A program made the position numbers and the translations under genes. From Hymenobacter armeniacus (GTDB lineage Bacteria; Bacteroidota; Bacteroidia; Cytophagales; Hymenobacteraceae), in NCBI RefSeq assembly GCF_014699055.1, contig NZ_JACXAC010000007.1, positions 62,001 through 126,000 of the forward strand: 64,000 bases of DNA, in the 5' to 3' direction. Position 1 is the first letter of the stretch; the number at the start of each line of letters is the position of its first letter. The notes under the pieces are model-generated. The model made no database searches. It had not been told where the DNA came from and saw nothing but the letters and a program-made list of their open reading frames with translations. Shown here one piece after another: positions 18,448-26,485 of the stretch.

Positions 18448-18852
18448 TTACTGCGCTAACCACTGATAAGCAGCGGCTTCCTCCGTGAATAAGGCGGTGA
18501 GGTAGCCGTGGTGGGGGCGCGTGGTGGCGCTGATGGCCGCCACGGAGCTGGCCGACTGCTCCTGCAGCGCGCGCAACGGCGACACCAGAAACGCCAAGCG
18601 CACTGGCGCTGAGTAGCGGCCCGGAAGCAGCGGGAAAAAGTCGGCGTTCATCCAGTGCGTGAGTTCGGCCGACACCAGCTCGTCGCGGCGGCGCAGGTCG
18701 AGCAGCCAGCGCCAGCAGCCCAGTGTGTCGGCGGCTTCCAGAATGGCGAAATAGCCGGCCTGCAGTTCGGGCGCGCTGATTTCGCGCTGCCAGCGGGCCA
18801 CGATGGCCGGCAGGTCGGGGCGGGGCGTTATTTCCAGGCCAAAGGCGGACAT
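18448..18852 (-). CDS. Hypothetical protein, STAS/SpoIIAA-like length and pattern
   Basis: This is a 134-residue soluble protein (MSAFGLEITPRPDLPAIVARW...). The pattern of a short N-terminal strand, 'GYFAILEAADTLGCWRWLLDLRRRDEL', a later strand 'VRLAFLVSP' and the ending EEAAAYQWLAQ resembles SpoIIAA-like proteins of Cytophagales, in which the last helix bears A-x-x-WL. No catalytic residues are evident. A longer overlapping minus-strand frame (18428-18889) shows no such structure. It is an orphan gene facing the MFS promoter. Confidence 0.65.
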   Translation of the reverse strand: MSAFGLEITPRPDLPAIVARWQREISAPELQAGYFAILEAADTLGCWRWLLDLRRRDELVSAELTHWMNADFFPLLPGRYSAPVRLAFLVSPLRALQEQSASSVAAISATTRPHHGYLTALFTEEAAAYQWLAQ

Positions 18853-18937
18853 GAACCGGGCAAAACAAGCGGTGCGAGAGAAGCTCCAAGATAGACGAAT
18901 CCCGCGGCTGGACCTAACCCTGCGGCCCGCCTGGGCC

Positions 18938-18945
18938 TACCTTTG
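18938..18945 (+). promoter_or_regulatory. -7 box TACCTTTG before the MFS gene
   Basis: It is an exact TAnnTTTG match 37 nt upstream of the ATG at 18982. No TTG at -33 is visible. Its position excludes the longer TTG start at 18943 within the same frame. Confidence 0.45.
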
Positions 18946-18981
18946 CCCGCGGCTGCCGTACTGGCCTTTTCGACGTTGCTT

Positions 18982-20256
18982 ATGCTGCCTTCTGCTGATT
19001 CTGCCCCGGCTCACGACCCCTACGCGGCCCTGCGCGTGCCCGATTTCCGCCGCCTGGTGTCGACCCGCACCCTGCTCACGGTGGCTACGCGGGTGCAGGG
19101 GCTGGTCGTGAGCTGGCAGATTTACCACCTCACCGGCGACCCGCTGGCGCTGGGCCTCATCGGGCTGTCGGAGGCCATTCCCAGCATCGTGGTGTCGCTC
19201 TACGCCGGCTACGTGGCCGATACGGTGCGGCGCAAGCGCATTGTGGTGATGGCCTTGGCGGTGCTGGTGCTGTGCGCGGCGGCCCTGGCGGCCCTGGCTA
19301 GCCCCTACGGCATCGGGCTGCTGGCAAAGGGGGCGCTCTACACGCTGCCACTGTATGCGGTGATTTTTGTGAGCGGACTGGCGCGGGGCTTCATGGGCCC
19401 GGCGCTATTCTCGTTCATGCCGCAGCTGCTGCCCGACCGCGCGCTGCTGCCCAACGCCATTACCTGGAACAGCACCACCTACCAGGCCTCGGCAGTGCTG
19501 GGGCCGGCACTGGGCGGCTTTCTCATCGAGCCGCTGGGCGTGGCCTGGTCCTACGCCGTGGCGTTGGGGCTGCTGGCGCTGGGCTTGGTGCAGTTTGCGC
19601 GCATTGCCGACCGGCCGCTGCCGCCCACGGAAGGCGAGCGCCTGAGTTTGAAAGACAGCGTGCTGAGCGGCCTGCGTTTCATTTTCGGCAACCAGCTGGT
19701 GCTGGCGGCGCTGTCGCTGGACATGTTTGCCGTGCTGTTTGGCGGGGCGGTGGCGCTGCTGCCGGTGTTTGCTTCCGATATCCTGAAAGTGGGCGCGCGC
19801 GGCTTCGGGCAGTTGGAAGCGGCTCCTGCCATTGGCTCGGTGCTGATGGCCATTTTTCTCACGTATTACCCCCTGAAGCGCAAGGCCGGCCTGAAGCTGC
19901 TGTGGGCAGTGGCGGGCTTTGGGCTGGCCACCATTGTCTTCGCACTCTCGCGCAACTTCTTCCTGTCGTTGTTTCTGTTGTTCCTCACGGGCGTGTTCGA
20001 TTCGGTTTCCGTGATTGTGCGCTCCACGCTTATTCACGTTTACACGCCCGAGTACATGAAGGGCCGGGTGTCGGCGGTGAACAACATTTTCATTGGTTCC
20101 AGCAACGAGATTGGCGCGTTTGAGAGCGGCACGGCGGCCCGGCTGCTGGGCACGGTGCGCTCGGTGGTGTTTGGTGGGCTGATGACGCTGCTGGTGGTGG
20201 CCATCACCACCTGGAAGGCCGACAAGCTGCGCAAGCTGGAATCGGGCACGAAGTAG
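18982..20256 (+). CDS. MFS transporter (EntS-like, MFS_3 type)
   Basis: This 424-residue inner-membrane protein has about 12 hydrophobic segments. It begins after a short cytoplasmic head (LPSADSAPAHDPYAALRVPDFRRLVSTRTLLTVATRVQ...). The loop 2-3 motif is GYVADTVRRKRIVV, the MFS 'A' motif variant, and the LPDRALLPNAITWNS segment is typical of the EntS/MFS_3 exporters. It probably exports a small molecule by proton antiport; the substrate is unknown. It is monocistronic and convergent with the molybdenum operon. Confidence 0.88.
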   Translation: MLPSADSAPAHDPYAALRVPDFRRLVSTRTLLTVATRVQGLVVSWQIYHLTGDPLALGLIGLSEAIPSIVVSLYAGYVADTVRRKRIVVMALAVLVLCAAALAALASPYGIGLLAKGALYTLPLYAVIFVSGLARGFMGPALFSFMPQLLPDRALLPNAITWNSTTYQASAVLGPALGGFLIEPLGVAWSYAVALGLLALGLVQFARIADRPLPPTEGERLSLKDSVLSGLRFIFGNQLVLAALSLDMFAVLFGGAVALLPVFASDILKVGARGFGQLEAAPAIGSVLMAIFLTYYPLKRKAGLKLLWAVAGFGLATIVFALSRNFFLSLFLLFLTGVFDSVSVIVRSTLIHVYTPEYMKGRVSAVNNIFIGSSNEIGAFESGTAARLLGTVRSVVFGGLMTLLVVAITTWKADKLRKLESGTK

Positions 20257-20280
20257 GTGCGGGGGCTGGCTGCCGTGGCG

Positions 20281-20928
20281 CTACCCGTTCTGCAGCAGCG
20301 CGGCGTATTGCTCGGGCGTGTCTACATCAAGCAAGCCCGCCGGAAACGCAATGCGCTCCACGGCGGGCCCGTAGCTGGCAATGAGGCGGCCGGCGCCGGC
20401 CTGGCCACGCAGCTCCATAAGCTGAGAAAACAAGGCCCGGTCGAACACGGCGGGCACGCCCAGCGCGTCGCCGTAGGCCGCCGCCGCAATGGGCGCCTGG
20501 GCTTGGCGCTGCCGCTGCACCAGCTCCCGCAGCAGCTCCGGCGTCAGGTGGGGCTGGTCGCTGAGCATGATGAGCACCGCCGCCGGCTCGGCTGGCTGAG
20601 CTGCTGCCAGGCCCGCGCGGATGGAGGACGCCATGCCGGTTTCCCAATCGGGGTTGTGCACCACCTGCACGGGCAGGCCCGCTACCTCGGCGGCCAACGC
20701 CTCGCGCACGGCGCCCGTCACCAGCACAACAGGCGTGCAGCCGCTGGCTACGGCCGTTTCGGCGGCGTGGCGCAGCAGCGTGCGGCCGCGGTAGGAGAGG
20801 AGCTGCTTGGGGCGCCCCATGCGGGTGGAGGCGCCGGCGGCTAATAGTACCAGCGCCACTGCTTCGGCTGCCGCCGAGCCGGTGGCAGCCGAAGCAGTGG
20901 CGCTGGCGGTGGACTCAGGGGCAGCCAT
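20281..20928 (-). CDS. Molybdenum cofactor nucleotidyltransferase, MocA-like
   Basis: This 215-residue NTP transferase carries the signature LAAGASTRMGRPKQLL (from about residue 30), MLSDQPHLTPELL with the metal-binding Asp, and LLDVDTPEQY near the C-terminus. MocA attaches CMP to molybdopterin for enzymes of the xanthine dehydrogenase family, matching the adjacent operon. It starts 3 nt after the upstream stop, so translational coupling is likely. The first 24 residues are a low-complexity Ala/Ser/Thr stretch encoded by a perfect 23-bp inverted repeat (20850-20906), outside the conserved domain. Confidence 0.88.
   Translation of the reverse strand: MAAPESTASATASAATGSAAAEAVALVLLAAGASTRMGRPKQLLSYRGRTLLRHAAETAVASGCTPVVLVTGAVREALAAEVAGLPVQVVHNPDWETGMASSIRAGLAAAQPAEPAAVLIMLSDQPHLTPELLRELVQRQRQAQAPIAAAAYGDALGVPAVFDRALFSQLMELRGQAGAGRLIASYGPAVERIAFPAGLLDVDTPEQYAALLQNG
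20850..20906. repeat. 23-bp perfect inverted repeat inside the 5' end of the mocA-like gene
   Basis: Arms 20850-20872 and 20884-20906 are exact reverse complements with an 11-nt loop. It lies about 20 nt inside the coding sequence and would fold the ribosome-loading zone of the mRNA. Confidence 0.85.
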
Positions 20929-20931
20929 TGC

Positions 20932-23262
20932 CTAAACGGATTTTGTGCCCAAAATCTTATCGGGGGTGATGGGCAGGTCGCGCACGCGCTTGCCGGTGGC
21001 GTGGAACACGGCGTTGGCCACGGCGGCCGATACGCCCACCATCGAAATCTCGCCGATGCCCTTCACGCCCATGGCGTTGATGTAGGGGTCGTGCTCGTCG
21101 ATGAATTCCACGGTCATGTCCGGAATGTCGGCGTTCACCGGGATGTGATAATCTCCGAGGTCGGCGTTGGTATAGCGGGCGTAGTGCGGGTCGCGGGCGG
21201 TGGCTTCCATCAGGGCCGCGCCGATGCCGAAAATGCTGCCGCCGATAATCTGGCTGCGGGCCGTCTTGGCGTTGAGAATCCGGCCGGCGCCGTGCACGCT
21301 CACCCAACGCGTGACGCGCACGGTGCCCAGGTCGGGGTCGACCTGCACCTCGCAAAAGTGGGCGCCGAAGGAGTGCATGGAATGCTTGCCGGCTTCATCC
21401 TTGTGGGCGTCGGGGGCAGTGGCGGCCGACTGCCCGGCCTCGTAGCCGGAGCCGTATTTGCCCTGCCCGCTGCCTTCAATGTCGTCGATGCCGGCGCGCT
21501 TCATCAAAGCTTTGAAATCTTCGCCTTTCGAAGCGTCCTTCTTCAATTGCAACCGGCCGTTTTCCATCGCCACATCCTCCGCTTTGGCCTTGAAAAGCGG
21601 TGATTTGGGGTCTTTGATGGCCATTTTGGTGAGGCGCTCCCACACGTCCTGCGCGGCCATGTAGACGGACGACGACACCGTGCCGGCCGCCACCGAGCCG
21701 CCTGAGTTGGGCGCGGTGGGCAGCTTGGTATCGCCTAGTTCGAAGCGGACTTTGTCGGGCGCCAGGCCCAGCGAGTCGGCGGCTACCTGCGTCATCACGG
21801 TGTAGGTACCAGTGCCGAGGTCGGTGGCTCCGGCCTGCACCACGGCGTGGCCGTCGGCGTAGAGGCGCACGCGGGCCGTGCCCTGCGAGTTGTGCACCGG
21901 GTAGCTGGCCGTGGCCATGCCGTAGCCCACCAGCAGGCGGCCATTTTTCGTCACGCCGGCTTTGGGGTTGCGCTTGCTCCAGCCAAATAATTCGGCGCCG
22001 CGGGCATAGCACTGCCGCAGGCTTTTGCTGCTCCAGGGCTGGCCCGTGCTCGGGTCTTTTTCGGCGTAATTCCGCAGGCGAATTTCGATGGGGTCGAGAC
22101 CCAATTGATAGGCCAAGTCGTCCATGGAGCACTCAATGGCAAACGAGCCCGGCGCCTCGCCAGGGGCCCGGGTGAAGGTGGAAGTCATCACATTGGCGCG
22201 CGCCAGCTCGTAGTGCGACTCAAACGTGGGGCAGTCGTACAGCAGATTGATGATTTTGCTGTTGGCCTCGGCGTAGTTGTCCCAGGGCGAAGTAGTGGAC
22301 GTTTTTTCGTGGATGAGGGCCAGCAGCTTGCCTTCTTTGGTGGCGCCCAGGCGCAGGGTTTGGGTCTGGTCTTCGCGGTGGCCCATGCTCGTGAACTGCT
22401 GCTTGCGGCTCAGCACCAGCTTCACCGGCCGGCCCACGCCCTTGGCCGCCAGGGCCGTGAGCACGGTGTGAGGCCAGCACGAACCTTTGCAGCCAAAGCC
22501 GCCGCCGAGGTACTTCGTCACGACCCGCACCTGGTCTTGGGGCAGGCCCAGGTAGGCCGACAGGGACTTCTGCGTGCGCGTCACGCCCTGGGTCGATTCG
22601 TACACCGTCAGCCGGTCGGGCGCTTCCCAGATGGCCGTGGTGGCGCCCGGCTCCATGGGGTTGTGGTGGTTGATGGCGTGCGTGTACACGGCCGTGAGCT
22701 GCACGGGCGCGGCGGCCATGGCGGCCTGGGCATCGCCGCGGCGGGTGTAGCCGTCGGCCTTGCCGTCCTGGATTTTCTCGGGGTTGAAGCGCTGCGCCCG
22801 TTTGTCGGTGTAGGCCGCAATGGGGGCTTCGGCGGCGTAGCTCACGCGCACCAGGGCAGCGGCCTGGGTGGCGCGCTCAAATGTGTCGGCCACCACCAGG
22901 GCCACGGGCTGGCCGGCGTAGTGAATAGCGTCCGAGGTCAGCGGCAAGAAGCCCATGGGCGCGCCGATGGCTTTTTTGCCTTCGGCGTCGTTGGGCGTTT
23001 TGGCGGGCTTGGGCAGGTTGAGGTGCGTGAACACGGCCAGCACCCCGGGCTCCTTCAGCGCCGCGCTGGCGTTGATGCTTTGGATGCGGCCCTTGGCGAT
23101 GTCGCTGGTTTTGAGCACGCCGTAGGTGAGGCCCGGCAGCGGGTATTCGGCCGAGTATTTGGCCTTGCCCATCACCTTGTCGCGACCGTCCACGCGGTTT
23201 AGCGGCTTGCCCACCACGCCGGGCGTGGGCGAAGTTTCGAAAAAAGCGGGTTCGTGTTCCAT
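20932..23262 (-). CDS. Molybdopterin-binding subunit of an aldehyde oxidase/xanthine dehydrogenase
   Basis: This 776-residue large subunit is of the PaoC/YagR type. It begins with the region VGKPLNRVDGRDKVMGKAKY and carries the Mo-cofactor motifs YLGGGFGCKGS and APGEAPGSFA; the active-site Glu lies in GVKGIGEISMVGVSAA near the C-terminus. The enzyme hydroxylates aldehydes or N-heterocycles using water and passes electrons to the FAD and [2Fe-2S] subunits. It lacks its own signal peptide, as expected if it is co-exported with the Tat-bearing small subunit. A hairpin repeat separates it from the FAD gene upstream. Confidence 0.93.
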   Translation of the reverse strand: MEHEPAFFETSPTPGVVGKPLNRVDGRDKVMGKAKYSAEYPLPGLTYGVLKTSDIAKGRIQSINASAALKEPGVLAVFTHLNLPKPAKTPNDAEGKKAIGAPMGFLPLTSDAIHYAGQPVALVVADTFERATQAAALVRVSYAAEAPIAAYTDKRAQRFNPEKIQDGKADGYTRRGDAQAAMAAAPVQLTAVYTHAINHHNPMEPGATTAIWEAPDRLTVYESTQGVTRTQKSLSAYLGLPQDQVRVVTKYLGGGFGCKGSCWPHTVLTALAAKGVGRPVKLVLSRKQQFTSMGHREDQTQTLRLGATKEGKLLALIHEKTSTTSPWDNYAEANSKIINLLYDCPTFESHYELARANVMTSTFTRAPGEAPGSFAIECSMDDLAYQLGLDPIEIRLRNYAEKDPSTGQPWSSKSLRQCYARGAELFGWSKRNPKAGVTKNGRLLVGYGMATASYPVHNSQGTARVRLYADGHAVVQAGATDLGTGTYTVMTQVAADSLGLAPDKVRFELGDTKLPTAPNSGGSVAAGTVSSSVYMAAQDVWERLTKMAIKDPKSPLFKAKAEDVAMENGRLQLKKDASKGEDFKALMKRAGIDDIEGSGQGKYGSGYEAGQSAATAPDAHKDEAGKHSMHSFGAHFCEVQVDPDLGTVRVTRWVSVHGAGRILNAKTARSQIIGGSIFGIGAALMEATARDPHYARYTNADLGDYHIPVNADIPDMTVEFIDEHDPYINAMGVKGIGEISMVGVSAAVANAVFHATGKRVRDLPITPDKILGTKSV

Positions 23263-23293
23263 GACCGTTGGGATTGATTAGGATGACCTACCA

Positions 23294-23398
23294 GGCCGTC
23301 GTGCAGAGCGCAGCGAAGCATCTCGCTTGGGGTAGCACTTCTTCAAATTTGATTAGTGGCGGCACGCGAGATGCTTCGCTGCGCTCTGCATAACGGCC
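23294..23398. repeat. REP-like hairpin repeat, copy 2, inside the molybdenum operon
   Basis: Arms of 33 nt (23294-23326 and 23366-23398) pair with two mismatches and contain GCAGAGCGCAGCGAAGCATCTC. The element fills the gap between the FAD-subunit stop and the large-subunit start, so it is probably transcribed. Confidence 0.8.
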
Positions 23399-23401
23399 TT
23401 T

Positions 23402-24385
23402 CTACGCGGCCGATAATTCCAGCAGTGCCCGCACCAGCGTGTTTTGCGCCAGCTCTACTTTGAAGCGGTTTTGCTCGCGGGGCTGGGCGTCTTTCACCGC
23501 CGCCGCGGCCGCCGCCCGAAACGTGGCCTCGGTGGCGGGGGCACCGGTCAGAATTTTCTCGGCCGCCACCGACCGCCAGGGCTTGGTGCCCACGCCACCC
23601 AGCGCCACCCGCGCCGTCCGAATCTGCCCGCCCTGCACATCGAGCCCCACGGCGGCCGAGGCCAGCGCAAAAGCATACGAAGCCCGGTCACGCACTTTCA
23701 GGTACATCGACTTGCGGGCGTGGGCCGCCGCTGGCACCGTTACCGACACGATGAGCTCGCCGGGTTCCAGCACGGTCTCGCGCTGGGGCGTGTTGCCCGG
23801 CACCACGTGGAAATCGACCAGCGGCACGCGGCGTTGCTTGCCTTTGGCATTTTCGAGCAGCAGCACCGCATCCAGCGCCGCCAAGGCCACGCCCAGGTCG
23901 CCGGGGTGGGTGGCAATGCAAGCCTTGCTGCCGCCCAAAATGGCCAGATTGCGGTTCTCGCCCTCCTGGGCTGGGCACCCGGAGCCCGGATTGCGCTTGT
24001 TGCAGGGAAAAGCAACGTCGCGGAAATATCCACAGCGCGTGCGTTGTAGCAAATTGCCGCCGATGCTGGCCATGTTGCGCAGCTGCGGCGAAGCCGCTTG
24101 CAACAACGACTGGGAAATGACGGGGTAGTTCTGCACCACCAGCGGGTGCTCGCCCACGTCGCTCATGCGCTCCAGCGCCCCAATGCGCAAGCCGTCGGCC
24201 GTCTGCTCGATGCCTTTGAAGGGCACCAGGTTGATGTCGACCAGTTCGCTGTGGTTTTCCACGTTCAGCTTCATCAAATCGAGCACCGTGGTGCCGCCGG
24301 CTATAAAAGCCGCGCCTTTGGTGCCGGTTACGGCGGCCGTGGCGTCCTTGGCCGTGGTGGTGGAGAGGTAGGAAAAGTTGTTCAT
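23402..24385 (-). CDS. FAD-binding subunit of the molybdenum hydroxylase, PaoB-like
   Basis: This 327-residue FAD-binding subunit carries the nucleotide loop FIAGGTTVLDLMKLN (about residue 30) and MASIGGNLLQRTRCGYFRD. Cysteines in RCGYF, PCNKRNPGSGCPA and ACIATHPGD match the four ligands of the extra [4Fe-4S] cluster found in PaoB and 4-hydroxybenzoyl-CoA reductase-type subunits, which ordinary xanthine dehydrogenases lack. It relays electrons from the [2Fe-2S] subunit to an acceptor. It is the second gene of the operon, 57 bp after the small subunit. Confidence 0.92.
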   Translation of the reverse strand: MNNFSYLSTTTAKDATAAVTGTKGAAFIAGGTTVLDLMKLNVENHSELVDINLVPFKGIEQTADGLRIGALERMSDVGEHPLVVQNYPVISQSLLQAASPQLRNMASIGGNLLQRTRCGYFRDVAFPCNKRNPGSGCPAQEGENRNLAILGGSKACIATHPGDLGVALAALDAVLLLENAKGKQRRVPLVDFHVVPGNTPQRETVLEPGELIVSVTVPAAAHARKSMYLKVRDRASYAFALASAAVGLDVQGGQIRTARVALGGVGTKPWRSVAAEKILTGAPATEATFRAAAAAAVKDAQPREQNRFKVELAQNTLVRALLELSAA

Positions 24386-24408
24386 AACTCGATTCTGATT
24401 ACAGAAAG

Positions 24409-24442
24409 AACGTCACGTCTCGGCGACGCTCGACGTGACGTT
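24409..24442. repeat. 11-bp hairpin between the iron-sulfur and FAD subunit genes
   Basis: Perfect arms aacgtcacgtc (24409-24419) and gacgtgacgtt (24432-24442) flank a 12-nt loop and overlap the stop region of the small subunit gene. There is no T tract, so it is more likely a processing or stability hairpin. Confidence 0.6.
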
Positions 24443-25078
24443 TTACCCCTTAAATCCGCTCTTTTCTACCTCACGGATGGCGGCCACGATATTGGGATAG
24501 GCCCCGCAGCGGCACAGGTTGCCGCTCATCCACTCGCGCACGTCGCCGTCGGTTTTGGCGTGGCCCTCCTTGAGGCACGCCACCCCCGACATGAGCTGGC
24601 CCGGCGTGCAGTAGCCGCACTGGAAGCCGTCGTGGTCGAGGAATGCCTGCTGCAGCGGGTGCAGCTCTTCGCCTTTGGCCAGTCCCTCCACGGTCTTTAT
24701 TTCTTTGCCCTGCGCCATCACGGCTAGGGTGAGGCAACTGTTTACGCGGCGGCCGTCGACCAGCACGGTGCAGGCGCCGCACTGGCCGTGGTCGCACCCT
24801 TTTTTCGAGCCGGTGAGGTCGAGGTGTTCACGCAGGGCGTCGAGCAAGCTCACCCGCGGCTCAGCCTTGATGGTGCGCAAGGCACCGTTGACTTTCAGGC
24901 GCATCTCGCTCACGCCCTCCACCTTTTTGGCCATTGCCGTGAGCCGCTCGGCCTGGCCCACCAAGGGCGGAGCCAAAGCCAGTCCCAGCAGTCCAGAGGC
25001 TTGCTTGATAAAGGTGCGGCGGCCGTCGTCGGAGGCCGCCAAGCCGTTGCCGGTGGCAGGGGTCAAATCATCAGTCAT
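24443..25078 (-). CDS. Tat-exported [2Fe-2S] subunit of the molybdenum hydroxylase, PaoA-like
   Basis: This 211-residue protein starts at ATG 25078 (MTDDLTPATG). The frame extends to 25207, but that part lacks family features. A twin-arginine signal is visible at residues 22-40 (RRTFIKQASGLLGLALAPP). The plant-type [2Fe-2S] ligands are in CDHGQCGACTVLVDG plus a following NSC, and the second cluster in CGYCTPGQ and CRCG. It leads the operon and probably carries the folded three-subunit enzyme to the periplasm. The physiological substrate is not evident. Confidence 0.93.
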   Translation of the reverse strand: MTDDLTPATGNGLAASDDGRRTFIKQASGLLGLALAPPLVGQAERLTAMAKKVEGVSEMRLKVNGALRTIKAEPRVSLLDALREHLDLTGSKKGCDHGQCGACTVLVDGRRVNSCLTLAVMAQGKEIKTVEGLAKGEELHPLQQAFLDHDGFQCGYCTPGQLMSGVACLKEGHAKTDGDVREWMSGNLCRCGAYPNIVAAIREVEKSGFKG

Positions 25079-25231
25079 GGCGCAAGGGGTTAGCCGGACT
25101 GATAATACTAGATTGAAGGCGTAATGGTTGGCAGAAAGCGTGTTGGAATATATAGATGCTCCGCTCGGTGCGCCGGTTTTTGCGCCGGCTCGCCTTTGGC
25201 TTCTCAATCGGCTACGCTCCCCGCGCCCGCC

Positions 25232-26287
25232 TTATTCGCAGCGCACGTAGGGCCGCATCTTTTCCCAATCAGCGGGCTTGAGGGTAGGCAGCTGCTTCAA
25301 GTCCTCCACCGATTTAAAAGGCCCGTGCTGCTGCCGATAAGCCACAATGACCCGTGCCCGCGGCTTGCCGATGTAGGGCTGCAAATACAACTCATCGAAG
25401 GTGGCCGTGTTCACGTTCACGGTTTTGGGCGCGAAGCCAGGCGCGACATAAGTGTATTTCTTGAGGCTGTCGCGCAGGTCGGGGGCGTCGCGCAGCACAA
25501 ATACCTCGTCCAGTTGGTCTTCGCGCAGGTAGCCGCCCAGTTGGTTGCGGTACTTCACCACCCACTTGGCCCGCCCCGCACCAATGCCGCGAATCTGCAT
25601 CAGTTGGGTGGTATCGGCCTGGTTGAGGTCGAAGGGCTGGAGGTGGCGGGGCTTGCGGGGAAATTTGGAGGCAGCAGGGTCGCCGGCGGCAAAGGGCGGG
25701 AATTTGCCATCGGGGCCCGGCCGGTTGGCGGCGTAGTCGCGCCGCGGTGCTTCATCGGGCAGCTGCATAAACGGCGCCAACCGCTGAAACACCGAGTCAT
25801 CGAGCCCATACATCTTCTTCACCTGCGCCTTGGCTTTGAAGCCGCCGGCGGCCTCGCGGTACTTCACGAGGCGGGCGGCCACAAAGTGCGGCACGCCCCG
25901 CGCTTCCCAGCTTTCGGCCGAAAGGGCGTTGGGGTCGAAGGGACTGAGGCGCACCCGTGGCACGGCCGGGTAGCGCGGCGCATTGCGCTCAAATTTCCGG
26001 AACTCGCGCCGAGGGTAGCGCGAAGCAAAGCCTTGCTCCACGGTGCGGTGGTCTTTGAGCTGCGCAGCCAGCTCGTCGACGCCCTTTTGGTCGGCTTCGG
26101 GCAGATAAACGGGCAGCTCGGGCCGAAGCAGGAGGGGCGCCACGACGGTGAGAAGCATGAGGCTCAGCAGGCCCAGCAGGCCCCTGGCCTCGCCGCGCGA
26201 GTAGCCGAAGGAGCGGCGCACCCAGCGCATGGGGCGCGAGTCGTCCCAGGACCAGCGGGGGTGGGGCGAAGGCGGCGGAGCGGCCAT
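25232..26287 (-). CDS. Membrane-anchored helix-hairpin-helix protein, ComEA-like repeats
   Basis: This is a 351-residue protein starting at ATG 26287 (MAAPPPSPHPRWSWDDSRP); an upstream in-frame start at 26449 adds unlikely sequence. One membrane segment lies at about residues 37-53 (GLLGLLSLMLLTVVAPLLL). Three helix-hairpin-helix units follow: ALSAESWEARGVPHFVAARL, LNQADTTQLMQIRGIGAGRA and VNTATFDELYLQPYIGKPRA. They are of the kind used to bind double-stranded DNA non-specifically, as in ComEA of the DNA uptake machinery. It may act in DNA uptake or at the cell envelope; no other competence gene is near. Confidence 0.82.
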   Translation of the reverse strand: MAAPPPSPHPRWSWDDSRPMRWVRRSFGYSRGEARGLLGLLSLMLLTVVAPLLLRPELPVYLPEADQKGVDELAAQLKDHRTVEQGFASRYPRREFRKFERNAPRYPAVPRVRLSPFDPNALSAESWEARGVPHFVAARLVKYREAAGGFKAKAQVKKMYGLDDSVFQRLAPFMQLPDEAPRRDYAANRPGPDGKFPPFAAGDPAASKFPRKPRHLQPFDLNQADTTQLMQIRGIGAGRAKWVVKYRNQLGGYLREDQLDEVFVLRDAPDLRDSLKKYTYVAPGFAPKTVNVNTATFDELYLQPYIGKPRARVIVAYRQQHGPFKSVEDLKQLPTLKPADWEKMRPYVRCE

Positions 26288-26485
26288 GGAAGGTGCCCTT
26301 GAGGGGGCGCGAATGAGGTAGAAGAGAGAAAGAGCTTCCGGCAAAACGCCCTTGCCCGCGGCCGGAAAAGCAGAAGCAAGTATAAGCCAAAAACCCATAC
26401 GCCAAGCCGTTTGCCACGCAGCCCGGCCGATGGGCAAGGGCTTGCTCATCAGCCGGGCTGCACGGTTGGGCCTGACAGCCGGGGC

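Noticed and set aside
18428..18889. 153-codon minus-strand frame overlapping the 134-residue hypothetical gene
   Set aside because: The alternative frame 18448-18852 has a more protein-like pattern; this one is Arg/Pro/Ala-rich.
24409..24442. The hairpin after the PaoA-like gene as an operon terminator
   Set aside because: No T tract on the minus strand, and the FAD-subunit gene follows closely.
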